A DNA stretch of 64,000 nt, taken from contig CAVWOU010000006.1 of assembly GCA_963756745.1 (NCBI GenBank), positions 124,001-188,000 on the forward strand. Direction: 5' to 3'. Positions 49,712 to 57,684 of the stretch are shown in pieces. The translations under genes and the position numbers were made by a program. The notes below the pieces were generated by a model. It saw nothing but the letters and a program-made list of their open reading frames with translations, ran no database searches and was not told the origin of the DNA. Numbering within the stretch: the first letter of the stretch is position 1; each line of letters opens with the position of its first letter. Source of the stretch: DASPWW01 sp963756745. Lineage in GTDB: Bacteria; Actinomycetota; Thermoleophilia; Solirubrobacterales; 70-9.

Positions 49712-51966
49712 CGGCGTCCCTGGCGGCGCCGACTGCCGTCGCCGTCGCGCGAGCGCCGCCGCCCGTCCCGGCCGCGACCGCGCCCGCCGCCGTCGCTTCC
49801 GCGGCGCGGGCCGGAGTCACCGGTGCCGACATCGGTCAGCTCGGCGGCCGCCTTACCCTCGACCGCGGGGTCGTCGCTCAGGCGCAGCCCGATGCGGCCT
49901 CGCTCGCGATCGACCTCGACCACCGTGACGTCGAGCTCGTCGCCGGGCTTCAACACGTCCTCGACGGCGCCCACGCGCTCGCCCGGCTTGACATTCGAGA
50001 TGTGTAGGAGCCCGTCGGTGCCCTTGGTCAGCTCGACGAAGGCGCCGAAGGCCGTCGTCTTCACGACCTTGCCGGTGAACTTGTCGCCTACCTCGGCCTC
50101 CTTGGTCATCGACTGGATGCGATCGATGCAGGCGTCCACGAGCTCGCCCGACGCCGCGTAGACACGGACGGTGCCGTCGTCGTCGACGTCGATCTCGGCC
50201 TCGAACTCCTCGGAGAGCGCGCGGATCGTCTCGCCGCCCTTCCCGATCAACGCGCCGATCTTGTCGGGGTCGATCTGGATCGACTCGATTCGAGGCGCGT
50301 GCGGCGCGAGCTGCTCGCGCGGCGAATCGATCGTCGCGTTCATCCGCTCGAGGATGAACAGGCGACCGTTTCGCGCCTGCTCCAGCGCCTCGCCGAGGAT
50401 CTCGAACGTGACGCCGCTGATCTTGATGTCCATCTGCAGCGCCGTGATGCCGTCCGCAGTCCCGGCGACCTTGAAGTCCATGTCGCCGAGGTGATCCTCG
50501 ACGCCGGCGATGTCGGTGAGGACGACGTGTTCGTCGCCCTCTTTGATCAAGCCCATCGCGACGCCGGCGACCTGGCTCGAGACCGGAACGCCGGCGGCCA
50601 TCAGCGCCATCGACGACGCGCACACCGAGCCCATCGACGAGGATCCGTTCGACTCCAGCGTGTCGGAGACGACCCGGATCACGTACGGGAAGTCCTCCTC
50701 GGGCGGGATCACCGGCACCAGCGCGCGCTCGGCGAGCGCTCCGTGACCGATGTCGCGGCGCTTGGGGCCACGCATGAACCCTGCCTCCCCGACCGAGAAC
50801 GGCGGGAAGTTGTAGTGGTGGAAGAAGCGCTTGGTCTCGCGCAGGCTGAGGTCGTCCACCCGCATGTCCATCCGGGTCGTGCCGAGCGCCACGTTGGACA
50901 GGATCTGCGTCTCACCCCTCGTGAACAGCGCCGAGCCGTGCACGCGCGGCAGCAGGTCGACCTCGCACTCGATTGGCCGGATCTCGTCCTGGGCGCGGCC
51001 GTCCGGCCGCTTCTTGTCGATCGCGATGCGCCGTCGGATCACCTCCTTCTCGAGGGCGCTGAACGCCGCCCGGACCGCCGCGACCCGCGCCGGGTCGGGT
51101 TCCCCGTCCTCCGACGCGCCCGCGTACTGCTCCACGACCTGCTCCTCGACCGCGTCCGCGGCGTCCTGGCGAGCGAGCTTCTCGGGGATCTGGGTCGCCT
51201 CGTCGAGCGCCGCGCCGTGAGAGGCCCTGATCTCCTCGACCAGCGCCTCGTCGAGCTGCGGCTCCTCGACCTCCTGCTTCGGCTTGCCGGCGTTCTGGCG
51301 GAGCTCCTCGATCGTTGCGCACAGCTGCTTGATCTCGCCATGGGCGATGTCGAGCGCGTCGAGGATCTCCGCCTCGGTGACGCCGTCGGCCCCGCACTCG
51401 ACCATCAGGATCGCCTCGTCGGTGCCGGCGACGATCAGGTCCATCTCGAGGTCGTCGTAGGTCTCCTCACGTGGATTGATCACGAAGTCGCCGTCGAGCT
51501 TGCCGATCCGCACGGCCCCGACGTGGGCCGAGACCGGGATGTGCGAGACGGCGAGCGCCGCCGATGCCCCGTTCATGGCCAGGATGTCGTAGGGATGGTC
51601 GTGCTCGGCCGACAGCGGCTGGCAGACGATTTGGGTCTCGTAATGCCAGCCCTTGGGGAACAACGGCCGGATCGGGCGGTCGATCATCCGCGCGGTGAGG
51701 ATTCCCTTCTCGCCTGGGCGGCCCTCGCGACGGAAGAACGAGCCCGGGATCTTCCCGGCCGCGTAGTGGCGTTCCTCGACGTCGACGGTAAGCGGCAGGA
51801 AGTCCACGTCGCGCAGCCCGCCGGCGGTGGCGGTGCAAAGCACCATCGTGTCGCCGGCGCGCACCACGACCGCTCCGCTCGCCTGCCTGGCGAGCTTGCC
51901 GGTCTCGAAGGAGATCTCCGTGCCGCTGATCTCCACCGAGACGCGGCTCACGTCAAACATGCTCAT
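49708..51966 (-). CDS. pnp: polynucleotide phosphorylase
   Basis: 3'-5' phosphorolytic exoribonuclease of 752 residues. Two RNase PH domains flank a helical linker: the first opens TEISFETGKLARQASGAVVV with MIDRPIRPLFPKGW, and the second has GSALFTRGETQILSNVALG and SDTLESNGSSSMGSVCASS. A KH domain (IGALIGKGGETIRALSEEF) and an S1 domain (GDKFTGKVVKTTAFGAFVEL) follow, with an Arg/Gly-rich tail. The Shine-Dalgarno GGAGGG is 14 bases before ATG 51966, and a hairpin lies in the leader. Confidence 0.97.
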   Translation of the reverse strand: MSMFDVSRVSVEISGTEISFETGKLARQASGAVVVRAGDTMVLCTATAGGLRDVDFLPLTVDVEERHYAAGKIPGSFFRREGRPGEKGILTARMIDRPIRPLFPKGWHYETQIVCQPLSAEHDHPYDILAMNGASAALAVSHIPVSAHVGAVRIGKLDGDFVINPREETYDDLEMDLIVAGTDEAILMVECGADGVTEAEILDALDIAHGEIKQLCATIEELRQNAGKPKQEVEEPQLDEALVEEIRASHGAALDEATQIPEKLARQDAADAVEEQVVEQYAGASEDGEPDPARVAAVRAAFSALEKEVIRRRIAIDKKRPDGRAQDEIRPIECEVDLLPRVHGSALFTRGETQILSNVALGTTRMDMRVDDLSLRETKRFFHHYNFPPFSVGEAGFMRGPKRRDIGHGALAERALVPVIPPEEDFPYVIRVVSDTLESNGSSSMGSVCASSMALMAAGVPVSSQVAGVAMGLIKEGDEHVVLTDIAGVEDHLGDMDFKVAGTADGITALQMDIKISGVTFEILGEALEQARNGRLFILERMNATIDSPREQLAPHAPRIESIQIDPDKIGALIGKGGETIRALSEEFEAEIDVDDDGTVRVYAASGELVDACIDRIQSMTKEAEVGDKFTGKVVKTTAFGAFVELTKGTDGLLHISNVKPGERVGAVEDVLKPGDELDVTVVEVDRERGRIGLRLSDDPAVEGKAAAELTDVGTGDSGPRRGSDGGGRGRGRDGRRRSRDGDGSRRRQGRR

Positions 51967-51985
51967 GTATTCGCTTTTTCCCTCC

Positions 51986-52006
51986 GGGTCGCCTTCGTTG
52001 CGACCC
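51986..52006 (-). promoter_or_regulatory. hairpin in the pnp leader
   Basis: GGGTCGC and GCGACCC form a 7-bp stem with a 7-base loop, 20 bases upstream of the pnp start and inside the gap after the DsbA-like gene. In enteric bacteria a leader stem is the site of pnp autoregulation; the same role here is only a suggestion. On this strand GGAGGGAAAAAG follows the stem. Confidence 0.4.
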
Positions 52007-52014
52007 CTTTGCTT

Positions 52015-52536
52015 CTAGTTGTCCTCTGTCTGGATCGCGTTCGATGTTAGCGAGGCAAGTGCGAGATCGACCTCGCCCTCGATTCGGCGCCCCCCGGCGA
52101 AGGCCGCCGGGGTCGACGCGACGCCGGCCTTGATCCCGTCCTCGAAATCGCGCCGCACGCGCTCGGCGACCGCGTAGGAGCGCCGATCTCGCTCGAACCG
52201 CTCCAGGTCGAGCCCGAACCGCCGCGCCCGCTCCCACAGGTGCGGGTCGTCCTGGTGGGCGCGATCGGAGAGCAGCGAATCGCACATGTCCCAGAACCGA
52301 CCCTGGAGACCGGCGGCCTCCGCGGCGGCGTGCAGCGCGGGCGCGCGAGGGTGCTTGCTCGAGACCGGAAAGTGGCGAACCACAAGGCGCAGCGGCAGGT
52401 CGCGGGTGCGCACCCACGTCGCGGCGCAGTACGGACACGCGAGGTCGAGGTAGACGATCGCCACCGGGCCCTCTCCGTGTACGTGGTCGTCGGGCCTGAG
52501 CGGCGGCAGCTCGGCGCTGGTGAGGTTCGAGCCCAC
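52015..52536 (-). CDS. DsbA-like thioredoxin-fold protein, cytoplasmic
   Basis: 173 residues. The active site is CPYC in YLDLACPYCAATWVRTRDL, followed by a helical insertion (HAAAEAAGLQGRFWDMCDSL) and the cis-Pro segment GVASTPAAFAGG. This layout matches DsbA/thioredoxin_4 proteins that are often linked to NhaA antiporters. There is no signal peptide, so it would act in the cytoplasm. GTG 52536 is the start. It is upstream of pnp with a 48-base gap. Confidence 0.85.
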   Translation of the reverse strand: MGSNLTSAELPPLRPDDHVHGEGPVAIVYLDLACPYCAATWVRTRDLPLRLVVRHFPVSSKHPRAPALHAAAEAAGLQGRFWDMCDSLLSDRAHQDDPHLWERARRFGLDLERFERDRRSYAVAERVRRDFEDGIKAGVASTPAAFAGGRRIEGEVDLALASLTSNAIQTEDN

Positions 52537-52580
52537 CGGCAGAGGATGACGAACGGCTGGCGGTGGCTATCGGGCGAGCT

Positions 52581-53036
52581 TTAGGAGGCTTCGAGCGCGT
52601 CGAAGATCAGGTTCGCGCCCGGGATCTCCTTCGGCGACGGGGACGCGTACGACCACCGCACGACCCCGTCCTCGCCGACGAGGACCAGCGAGCGGTTGTC
52701 GGTCCCGAAGTCGTCCTGATAGGCGCCGTACTCCCGCGACATCGCTCCCTTGGGATGGAAGTCGGCGAGCAGCGGCATCGTCAGGTTGAGGTGCTCCCGG
52801 AAGGCGCGGTGGCAGTACGCTGAGTCGACGCTGACTCCGACCAGCTCGGCGCCCCTCGCCTCGATCTCGGGCAGCACCTCCTGGTAGATGCTGAGCTGGT
52901 CGCTGCACACCGGGCTGAAGTCGAGCGGATAGAAGCACAGCATGAGCTTGCGACCGGCGAAGTCGCCGAGCGAGACCACGCTCCCGCTCTGGTCCGGGAG
53001 CGTGAAGTCGGGCGCCGGCGTCCCCGGCTCGACCAT
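52581..53036 (-). CDS. peroxiredoxin, AhpE/1-Cys-like
   Basis: 151-residue thiol peroxidase. The motif FYPLDFSPVCSDQLS places the peroxidatic Cys at residue 44; there is no Cys five residues later, unlike the BCP-type gene at 4540. A second Cys (SAYCHRAF) is at the resolving position seen in some AhpE-like proteins. The ASPSPKEIPGANLIFDAL ending is common to the AhpE group. It is 5 bases downstream of rpsO on the same strand and may be read with it. Confidence 0.9.
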   Translation of the reverse strand: MVEPGTPAPDFTLPDQSGSVVSLGDFAGRKLMLCFYPLDFSPVCSDQLSIYQEVLPEIEARGAELVGVSVDSAYCHRAFREHLNLTMPLLADFHPKGAMSREYGAYQDDFGTDNRSLVLVGEDGVVRWSYASPSPKEIPGANLIFDALEAS

Positions 53037-53041
53037 GGCGC

Positions 53042-53311
53042 TTACCGGCGCAGCCCGAGCTCCCCGACGAGCTTGCGATACCCGTCGAGGTCGGTGCTCT
53101 CCATGTAGCGGAGCAGCCGGCGGCGCTTTCCGACCAGCATCAGGAGCCCCCGCCGCGAATGGTGGTCCTTGGTGTGCTGGCGCAGGTGCTCGGTGAGCTC
53201 GTTGATGCGCTCGGTGAGCAGCGCGACCTGGACCGCGGTCGACCCGGTGTCCTGCTCCGAGTCGCCGAAGCGGCCGATCAGCTCCTGCTTTCTTTCCTTC
53301 GTCAACGTCAT
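53042..53311 (-). CDS. rpsO: 30S ribosomal protein S15
   Basis: 89-residue S15. Signature segments are DTGSTAVQVALLTERINELT, HLRQHTKDHHSRRGLLMLVGK and RRRLLRYMESTDLDGYRKL, which bind 16S rRNA near helices 20-22. ATG 53311 overlaps the ribF stop (ATGA). It usually lies directly before pnp; here a peroxiredoxin and a DsbA-like gene are in between. Confidence 0.98.
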   Translation of the reverse strand: MTLTKERKQELIGRFGDSEQDTGSTAVQVALLTERINELTEHLRQHTKDHHSRRGLLMLVGKRRRLLRYMESTDLDGYRKLVGELGLRR

Positions 53312-54207
53312 GGCGTTGGGGTTGGCGGCGTGAAGCTAGCACAGAGCTCTCGCGCCGCCTCGACGTCGCGCTGCATCTGGGCGATCAGGTCGTCGACGCT
53401 CGGAAAGCGCTGCTCCCCGCGCAGCCGCTCGATGAACGCGACGCGCAGCTGCTGTCCATATAGGTTGCCGTCGAAGTCGATCAGGTAGGCCTCGACGAGC
53501 AAGCCGCGCCCCGTCTGGAACATCGGCCGGATGCCGACGTTGATCGCCGCCGGCGTGCCGTTGGCGAACCCCGCGTACACGCCGTGCCCCGGCGCGACGA
53601 GCGCGTCGTCGGGCACGATGTTGGCGGTCGGGAAGCCCAGCGCGCGACCCCGCCGGTCGCCCTCGACGACCTCCCCCTCGAGCAGGAACGGCGCCCCGAG
53701 GCAGCGCCCGGCGGCCGCGACGTCACCCGCCGCGATCAGCGCTCGGATCCTCGTCGACGACACGGTCTCGCCGTCGACCGCGACCAGCGGCACTACCCTC
53801 GTCTCGAACTCGTCGTGGGACGCGAGCATCTCGGGGTCGCCGCGGGCCTTGGTGCCGAAGCGGAAGTTCTCGCCCACCGACACCTTGCGTGCACCGAGGC
53901 GCTCGACCAGCACCCCGCTCACGAACTCCTCCGCCTCGATCCGGGTGAACTCCTCGTCGAACGGGATGATCACCAGCTCCTCGACCCCGAGCCCCTCGAT
54001 CACGTCGCGCTTGATCTCGAACGGCATGATCAGCTTCGGCGCCGCCTCCGGGTGGAGGATCCGGAGCGGATGCGGCTCGAACGTGAGCACGGTGTCGGCG
54101 CCGTCGATCACCGCCCGATGGCCGACGTGGACGCCGTCGAAGGTCCCGATCGCGACGTGGCGATCCCTGGGCTGGGCATCCGGCAGCTGGGTGGCCTGGA
54201 TCGTCAT
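53308..54207 (-). CDS. ribF: bifunctional riboflavin kinase / FAD synthetase
   Basis: Makes FMN and FAD from riboflavin. The N-terminal adenylyltransferase domain shows VAIGTFDGVHVGHRAVI and LTFEPHPLRIL, then VSVGENFRFGTKARGD and TVSSTRIRALI. The C-terminal kinase domain has GRALGFPTANIVPDD and GVYAGFANG with the flavin-binding residues. 299 residues from ATG 54207, which overlaps the truB stop (ATGA). Part of the truB-ribF-rpsO cluster. Confidence 0.96.
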   Translation of the reverse strand: MTIQATQLPDAQPRDRHVAIGTFDGVHVGHRAVIDGADTVLTFEPHPLRILHPEAAPKLIMPFEIKRDVIEGLGVEELVIIPFDEEFTRIEAEEFVSGVLVERLGARKVSVGENFRFGTKARGDPEMLASHDEFETRVVPLVAVDGETVSSTRIRALIAAGDVAAAGRCLGAPFLLEGEVVEGDRRGRALGFPTANIVPDDALVAPGHGVYAGFANGTPAAINVGIRPMFQTGRGLLVEAYLIDFDGNLYGQQLRVAFIERLRGEQRFPSVDDLIAQMQRDVEAARELCASFTPPTPTP

Positions 54208-55034
54208 CCGAGAACGACCTCGGGTCGAAGCTCCTCGCCGCGACGCCTCGCGACCGCGATCACGCGCCCATCGCGAGTCAATCGAGCGGGTTCCCCTTCG
54301 GCAACGGCGGCATCTCCCCCGCCCGCCGGCACCGCGCGCCCATGCACGACCCCCGCGGCCTCGTCGCCCGACAGCCCGCGCTCGGGAAGGAACGCGAGCG
54401 CCTCCGCGACCGGGATCGGCTCGTCGCGCGCGTCGGCGCCGCGGAGCGCGCCGATCGCGGTCCTGCGCAGCCGCTCGCAGTACGCGTCGTCGAGCGTCTC
54501 GATCAGCGTCCGCACGTAGGTTCCCGACGAGCACTCGATCTCGAACTCGGCCCGTGCGTCGTCGCTGGCTACGAGCTCGGCGCGGTGGACAACGACCTCG
54601 CGGGTCGGCGTCTCGATCTCCTCGCCGCGGTGTGCGCGCCGGTAGAGCCGCTCGCCCCCGACCTTGACCGCGGCGGTCATCGGCACCCGCTGCTCGATCG
54701 GCCCTGTCGGCAGCTCGAGCCGCTCCGGCACGCGGCCCGTATGGGTGAGCTCGCCGTCGGGGTCGCCGGTCGTCGAGCGCCATCCCAGCCGCGCCACCGC
54801 GCGGTAGGTCTTCGGGAGCGCGAGCAGGTAGCGCTGAAGCCGGGTCGCTCGCCCGAGCAACACGACCAGAAGCCCGGTCGCGAAGGGATCGAGCGTGCCC
54901 GCGTGTCCCGCCTTGACCCCGCGCTCCCGTCGCACGCGTTCGACGACGTCGTGGGAGGTAACGCCCGCCGGCTTGTCGCAGAGCAGGACGCCGCTCTCCG
55001 GAGTTGCCTCAGAGCTGGGCCTTGACCTCGGCAC
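54204..55034 (-). CDS. truB: tRNA pseudouridine-55 synthase
   Basis: Makes pseudouridine 55 in the T-arm of tRNAs. Motifs are GVLLCDKPAGVTSHDVVERV, GHAGTLDPFATGLLVVLLG with the catalytic Asp, TYRAVARLGWRSTTGDPDGE, and IECSSGTYVRTLIETL. A PUA-like C-terminus ends the 276-residue protein. The GTG 55034 start lies inside the end of nrnA (26-base overlap). Confidence 0.96.
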   Translation of the reverse strand: MPRSRPSSEATPESGVLLCDKPAGVTSHDVVERVRRERGVKAGHAGTLDPFATGLLVVLLGRATRLQRYLLALPKTYRAVARLGWRSTTGDPDGELTHTGRVPERLELPTGPIEQRVPMTAAVKVGGERLYRRAHRGEEIETPTREVVVHRAELVASDDARAEFEIECSSGTYVRTLIETLDDAYCERLRRTAIGALRGADARDEPIPVAEALAFLPERGLSGDEAAGVVHGRAVPAGGGDAAVAEGEPARLTRDGRVIAVARRRGEELRPEVVLG

Positions 55035-56022
55035 AGAGGAACTCGACCAGCGCCGGGTACTCGAGGTCGGTCGAGAAGCCCGCCGCCCGCTCGTGCCCGC
55101 CGCCGCCCTTCTCGCGCGCGATCTTCGACACGTCGACGGTGCCGTTGACGGACCGCAGGCTCACCTTGCGTGCAGTCGGCCCGTCGGCCTTGTCGCGAAC
55201 GAGCGCCGCCACCGAGGCTCCTTCGAGCGCCCGGAGGTGGTCGATGATTCCCTCGGTCAGAACCTCGCTCGCGCCGGTCGCCTCGTAGTCGTCGACGGTG
55301 ATGTACGTGATCGCGAGCGCGCACTCGTCGACCCTCACGACCTTGTCCAGGGCGCGCGAGATCAGGCGCAGCTTCTCGATCGGGACTCGCTCGTACAGCC
55401 GCCGGTAGATCTCGTTCACGTCGACTCCCGCCTCGATCAGCGCCGCGGCCATCAGGTGCGCGCCCGGGTGTGTGTTCTCGTACGAGAACCGACCGGTGTC
55501 GGTGACCAGCCCCACGTAAAGCGCCGAAGCGATCTCGGGGGTGAGCTCGGCGCCGAGCTGCTTCGCGAGCTCGAACACGATCTCCGCCGTCGAGGAGGCG
55601 TCCGTGTCGACCGCATTGACGTCCCCGAAGCGGGTGTTGTCGTGGTGGTGGTCGATGTTGAGGATGCGGGTGTGGTCGCGCTGGAGCCAATCCGCCGGCA
55701 TGCGATCGATGTTTCCGCAGTCGAGGAAGACGACGACACGATCGGCGAGGTCGGCGGGTGGCTCGTGGAAGACCTCCTCCAGCGGCAGGAATCGGTACTC
55801 GACGGGAAGCGGGAACTCCTTCGCGGCCAGGAACATCACCGAGTCCTTGCCGGCCTGGCGAAGCACGTGGTGCATCGCGAGCAGCGAGCCCAAGGCGTCC
55901 CCGTCCGGGTTCTCGTGCGTCGTGAGCAGGAACCGCTCGCCGGCACGGATCTCGTCGGCGACCGGCTTCAGCAGCTCGCTGCGACCGGCCTCCCGGGTCA
56001 AGACGCTCGGCGCCTCGCTCAT
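55009..56022 (-). CDS. nrnA: DHH/DHHA1 phosphoesterase (NrnA-like)
   Basis: Oligoribonuclease and pAp phosphatase of 337 residues. The DHH domain has THENPDGDALGSLLAM, FLDCGNIDRMP, and NIDHHHDN, all metal ligands, then GLVTDTGRFSY; the DHHA1 domain ends with REKGGGGHERAAGF. ATG 56022 overlaps the stop of the mini-ORF in repeat copy C (ATGA); a GTG inside the repeat would add 17 odd residues. It sits between rbfA and truB as in other gram-positive genomes. Confidence 0.93.
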   Translation of the reverse strand: MSEAPSVLTREAGRSELLKPVADEIRAGERFLLTTHENPDGDALGSLLAMHHVLRQAGKDSVMFLAAKEFPLPVEYRFLPLEEVFHEPPADLADRVVVFLDCGNIDRMPADWLQRDHTRILNIDHHHDNTRFGDVNAVDTDASSTAEIVFELAKQLGAELTPEIASALYVGLVTDTGRFSYENTHPGAHLMAAALIEAGVDVNEIYRRLYERVPIEKLRLISRALDKVVRVDECALAITYITVDDYEATGASEVLTEGIIDHLRALEGASVAALVRDKADGPTARKVSLRSVNGTVDVSKIAREKGGGGHERAAGFSTDLEYPALVEFLCAEVKAQL

Positions 56023-56054
56023 ACCAGTGGTGCTCGCGCTCGACCCAACATCAC
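56019..56054 (-). CDS. mini-ORF b of repeat copy C (11 aa)
   Basis: GTG 56054 (or ATG 56051) opens MMLGRARAPLV, and its TGA overlaps the nrnA ATG as ATGA. It has the same length as the mini-ORF b in copy A and the same core LGRAR. Leu and Gly codons differ between the copies by synonymous changes. Confidence 0.4.
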   Translation of the reverse strand: MMLGRARAPLV

Positions 56055-56095
56055 ATTCCCCGCCCGCCCACACCCTTGTAGAGCCTCGCGCTCAC
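56031..56095 (-). repeat. 65-bp intercistronic repeat, copy C
   Basis: Reverse-complement copy of the repeat at 8624 and 10070, with about seven differences from copy B. It begins at the rbfA stop codon and ends nine bases before the nrnA start, on the transcribed strand. The four G-runs (GGGTGTGGGCGGGCGGGG) are intact. It is 46 kb away from the other two copies. Confidence 0.9.
56051..56095 (-). CDS. mini-ORF a of repeat copy C (14 aa)
   Basis: GTG overlapping the rbfA stop opens MSARLYKGVGGRGM; TGA (56053-56051) overlaps the ATG of mini-ORF b as TGATG. It differs from copies A and B by Cys to Tyr and by the last residue. Confidence 0.4.
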   Translation of the reverse strand: MSARLYKGVGGRGM

Positions 56096-56424
56096 TGGTC
56101 GAGAAGCTTGGAGACCCGCGCCGCGCGCTCGACGGTCTCGTCGTAGTGGAAGCTCAGGGTCGGGGTCCGCTTGATGCGCATCTGCCGCGCGATCGCCGAC
56201 TGAAGCACTCCATGGGCAGAGCGCAGGCCCTCGAGGGTTGCGTCGCGCTCCTCGGGCTTTCCGAGCACGCTGACGTACACGCGCGCTGTGCGCAGGTCGG
56301 GGCTTGTCTCAACCGCTGTAACCGTCACGAACCCGATGCGTGGATCCTGCAGCTCAGTCGAGATCGCATCACCGACGACCTCGCGAAGCGACTCGTTGAT
56401 GCGCCGCATCCGAGCGGTAGGCAT
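56092..56424 (-). CDS. rbfA: ribosome-binding factor A
   Basis: 110-residue KH-like factor for late 30S maturation. Family segments include RRINESLREVVGDAISTEL, DPRIGFVTVTAVETSPDL, ARVYVSVLGKPEERDATLE and RIKRTPTLSFHYDETVER. ATG 56424 begins at the family start; further in-frame codons upstream are not conserved. It follows ylxP and ends in repeat copy C. Confidence 0.95.
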   Translation of the reverse strand: MPTARMRRINESLREVVGDAISTELQDPRIGFVTVTAVETSPDLRTARVYVSVLGKPEERDATLEGLRSAHGVLQSAIARQMRIKRTPTLSFHYDETVERAARVSKLLDQ

Positions 56425-56471
56425 CGCGGTGGCGACTATAGACAAACTTGCACAGAACCCCGCCGTCGTGG

Positions 56472-56771
56472 CTAGCCGCGAACGTCGTTGAGGCTCAGGA
56501 GATCGCGCTCGAAGTAGCACCCGTCGGGGAACCGCGACTCGATGAAGCGCTCGATCTCGTTCCCCCTCACCTCGGCGCTCGAGTCGCCGACGATCGCGCA
56601 CAAAAGCGTCGCCCGCTGCCATTTGTCGTGACCGTCGACCTCCGCGACCGACGCGCCGAATCGCTGCCGCACCTGAGTCTTGAGCGAGTTGAGCAACTTC
56701 CGCTTGCCCTTGAGGTCGTGCGTCTCACCGAAGTGGAGCCGCGCCTCGATCAGGCACACGTACGCCGTCAC
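56472..56771 (-). CDS. ylxP: DUF503 protein (YlxP-like)
   Basis: 99-residue protein of the DUF503 family, usually encoded between infB and rbfA. It begins VCLIEARLHFGETHDLKGKR and continues LLNSLKTQVRQRFGASVAEV, with the characteristic DKWQRATLLCAIVG. Its role in ribosome assembly is suspected from position only. infB and nusA, normally upstream, are not here. Confidence 0.92.
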   Translation of the reverse strand: MTAYVCLIEARLHFGETHDLKGKRKLLNSLKTQVRQRFGASVAEVDGHDKWQRATLLCAIVGDSSAEVRGNEIERFIESRFPDGCYFERDLLSLNDVRG

Positions 56772-56813
56772 ATCCGAAGGGTATACGCGCGCGGGTGGCG
56801 CCCCGGGGCGTGA

Positions 56814-57185
56814 CTAGTCTCGCGGCGGGATCGCCTGCACGGCCCAGCCGTTGCCGTCCGGGTCGCTGAAGAACACGAACGAGCCCCACGGGAACTCCTG
56901 GACGTCGGAGACCTCCACTCCTCGCCCCGCGAGCTCGTCGTGCGCGGCGTTGATGTCCGAGACCACCAGCTGAATCCCCTGGACCGAGCCCGGCTCCGCG
57001 TCAACGATCCCCTTGCCAAGCGCGATCGAGCACCCGGACCCGGGAGGCGTCAACTGCACGAACCGGACCTCGTCGCTGACCTCGTAGTCGTGGTCCGCGT
57101 TGAAGCCGGCCTTCTCGGTGTAGAAGGCCTTGGCGCGGTCGACGTCGGAGACCGGAACCGCAACGAGCTCGAGCTTGAAGTCCAT
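56814..57185 (-). CDS. VOC family protein, 123 aa
   Basis: Glyoxalase-fold protein: LELVAVPVSDVDRAKAFYTEK in the first module, GIQLVVSDINAAHDELAGRG and WGSFVFFSDPDGNGWAVQ in the second. The usual metal-binding His near the start is Glu/Val here (KLELVAV), so metal binding may differ. TAGACT on the minus strand at 57200-57195 lies nine bases before ATG 57185 and may be its -10. Divergent from the F420-type enzyme gene. Confidence 0.85.
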   Translation of the reverse strand: MDFKLELVAVPVSDVDRAKAFYTEKAGFNADHDYEVSDEVRFVQLTPPGSGCSIALGKGIVDAEPGSVQGIQLVVSDINAAHDELAGRGVEVSDVQEFPWGSFVFFSDPDGNGWAVQAIPPRD

Positions 57186-57228
57186 CGGCGCGGCAGTCTA
57201 TCCGCCCCGGGCCAAGGCACGCCTCTGC

Positions 57229-57234
57229 CAGAAT
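57229..57234 (+). promoter_or_regulatory. -10-like CAGAAT before the nitroreductase-like gene
   Basis: CAGAAT ends six bases before an in-frame ATC GCC that aligns with the expected protein start. The same hexamer-N6-ATC layout is seen at 7731-7745. Confidence 0.35.
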
Positions 57235-57240
57235 CGCCGC

Positions 57241-57684
57241 ATCGCCGAGCAGCGCTTTCAACGCCCGGGCTGGTTCACCGCGCACGTGTTCAATCCGGCT
57301 GTCGCGGCGCTTACCCGGCTCGGTATCAGCGTCGCCGGTTCGCGAGTCCTCGAGGTGCGGGGGCGCAAGACCGGTGAGCCGCGCCGCACACCCGTGAACC
57401 CGCTGACCCTGGACGACACCCGCTACCTGGTCGCGGCGCGCGGCCACACCCAGTGGGTCCGCAACCTGCGCGCGCGGGGCGAGGGCCGCCTGTTCGTCGG
57501 TCGGCGCGCGGAGGACTTCACCGCCGCTGAGGTCCCCGACGACGACAAGCCGCCGATACTGCGCGCGTATCTCGAGCGCTGGAAATGGGAGGTCGGCGCC
57601 TTCTTCGGCGGGGTCGGACCGGACTCGACCGACGAAGAGCTCCGCCGCATTGCGCCCGACCACCCGGTCTTTCGGATCAGGTAG
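57241..57684 (+). CDS. deazaflavin (F420)-dependent nitroreductase-family protein
   Basis: DDN-type split-barrel protein that uses coenzyme F420. Family segments are QRPGWFTAHVFNPAVAALTR, SRVLEVRGRKTGEPRRTPVN, YLVAARGHTQWVRNLRARGEG and the C-terminal YLERWKWEVG. The family usually starts a few residues before the PGWFT motif, but no ATG, GTG or TTG is there. Options are the ATC at 57241, six bases after CAGAAT, or TTG 57175, which lies inside the divergent VOC start region. I give the ATC. The substrate is unknown. Confidence 0.78.
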   Translation: MAEQRFQRPGWFTAHVFNPAVAALTRLGISVAGSRVLEVRGRKTGEPRRTPVNPLTLDDTRYLVAARGHTQWVRNLRARGEGRLFVGRRAEDFTAAEVPDDDKPPILRAYLERWKWEVGAFFGGVGPDSTDEELRRIAPDHPVFRIR

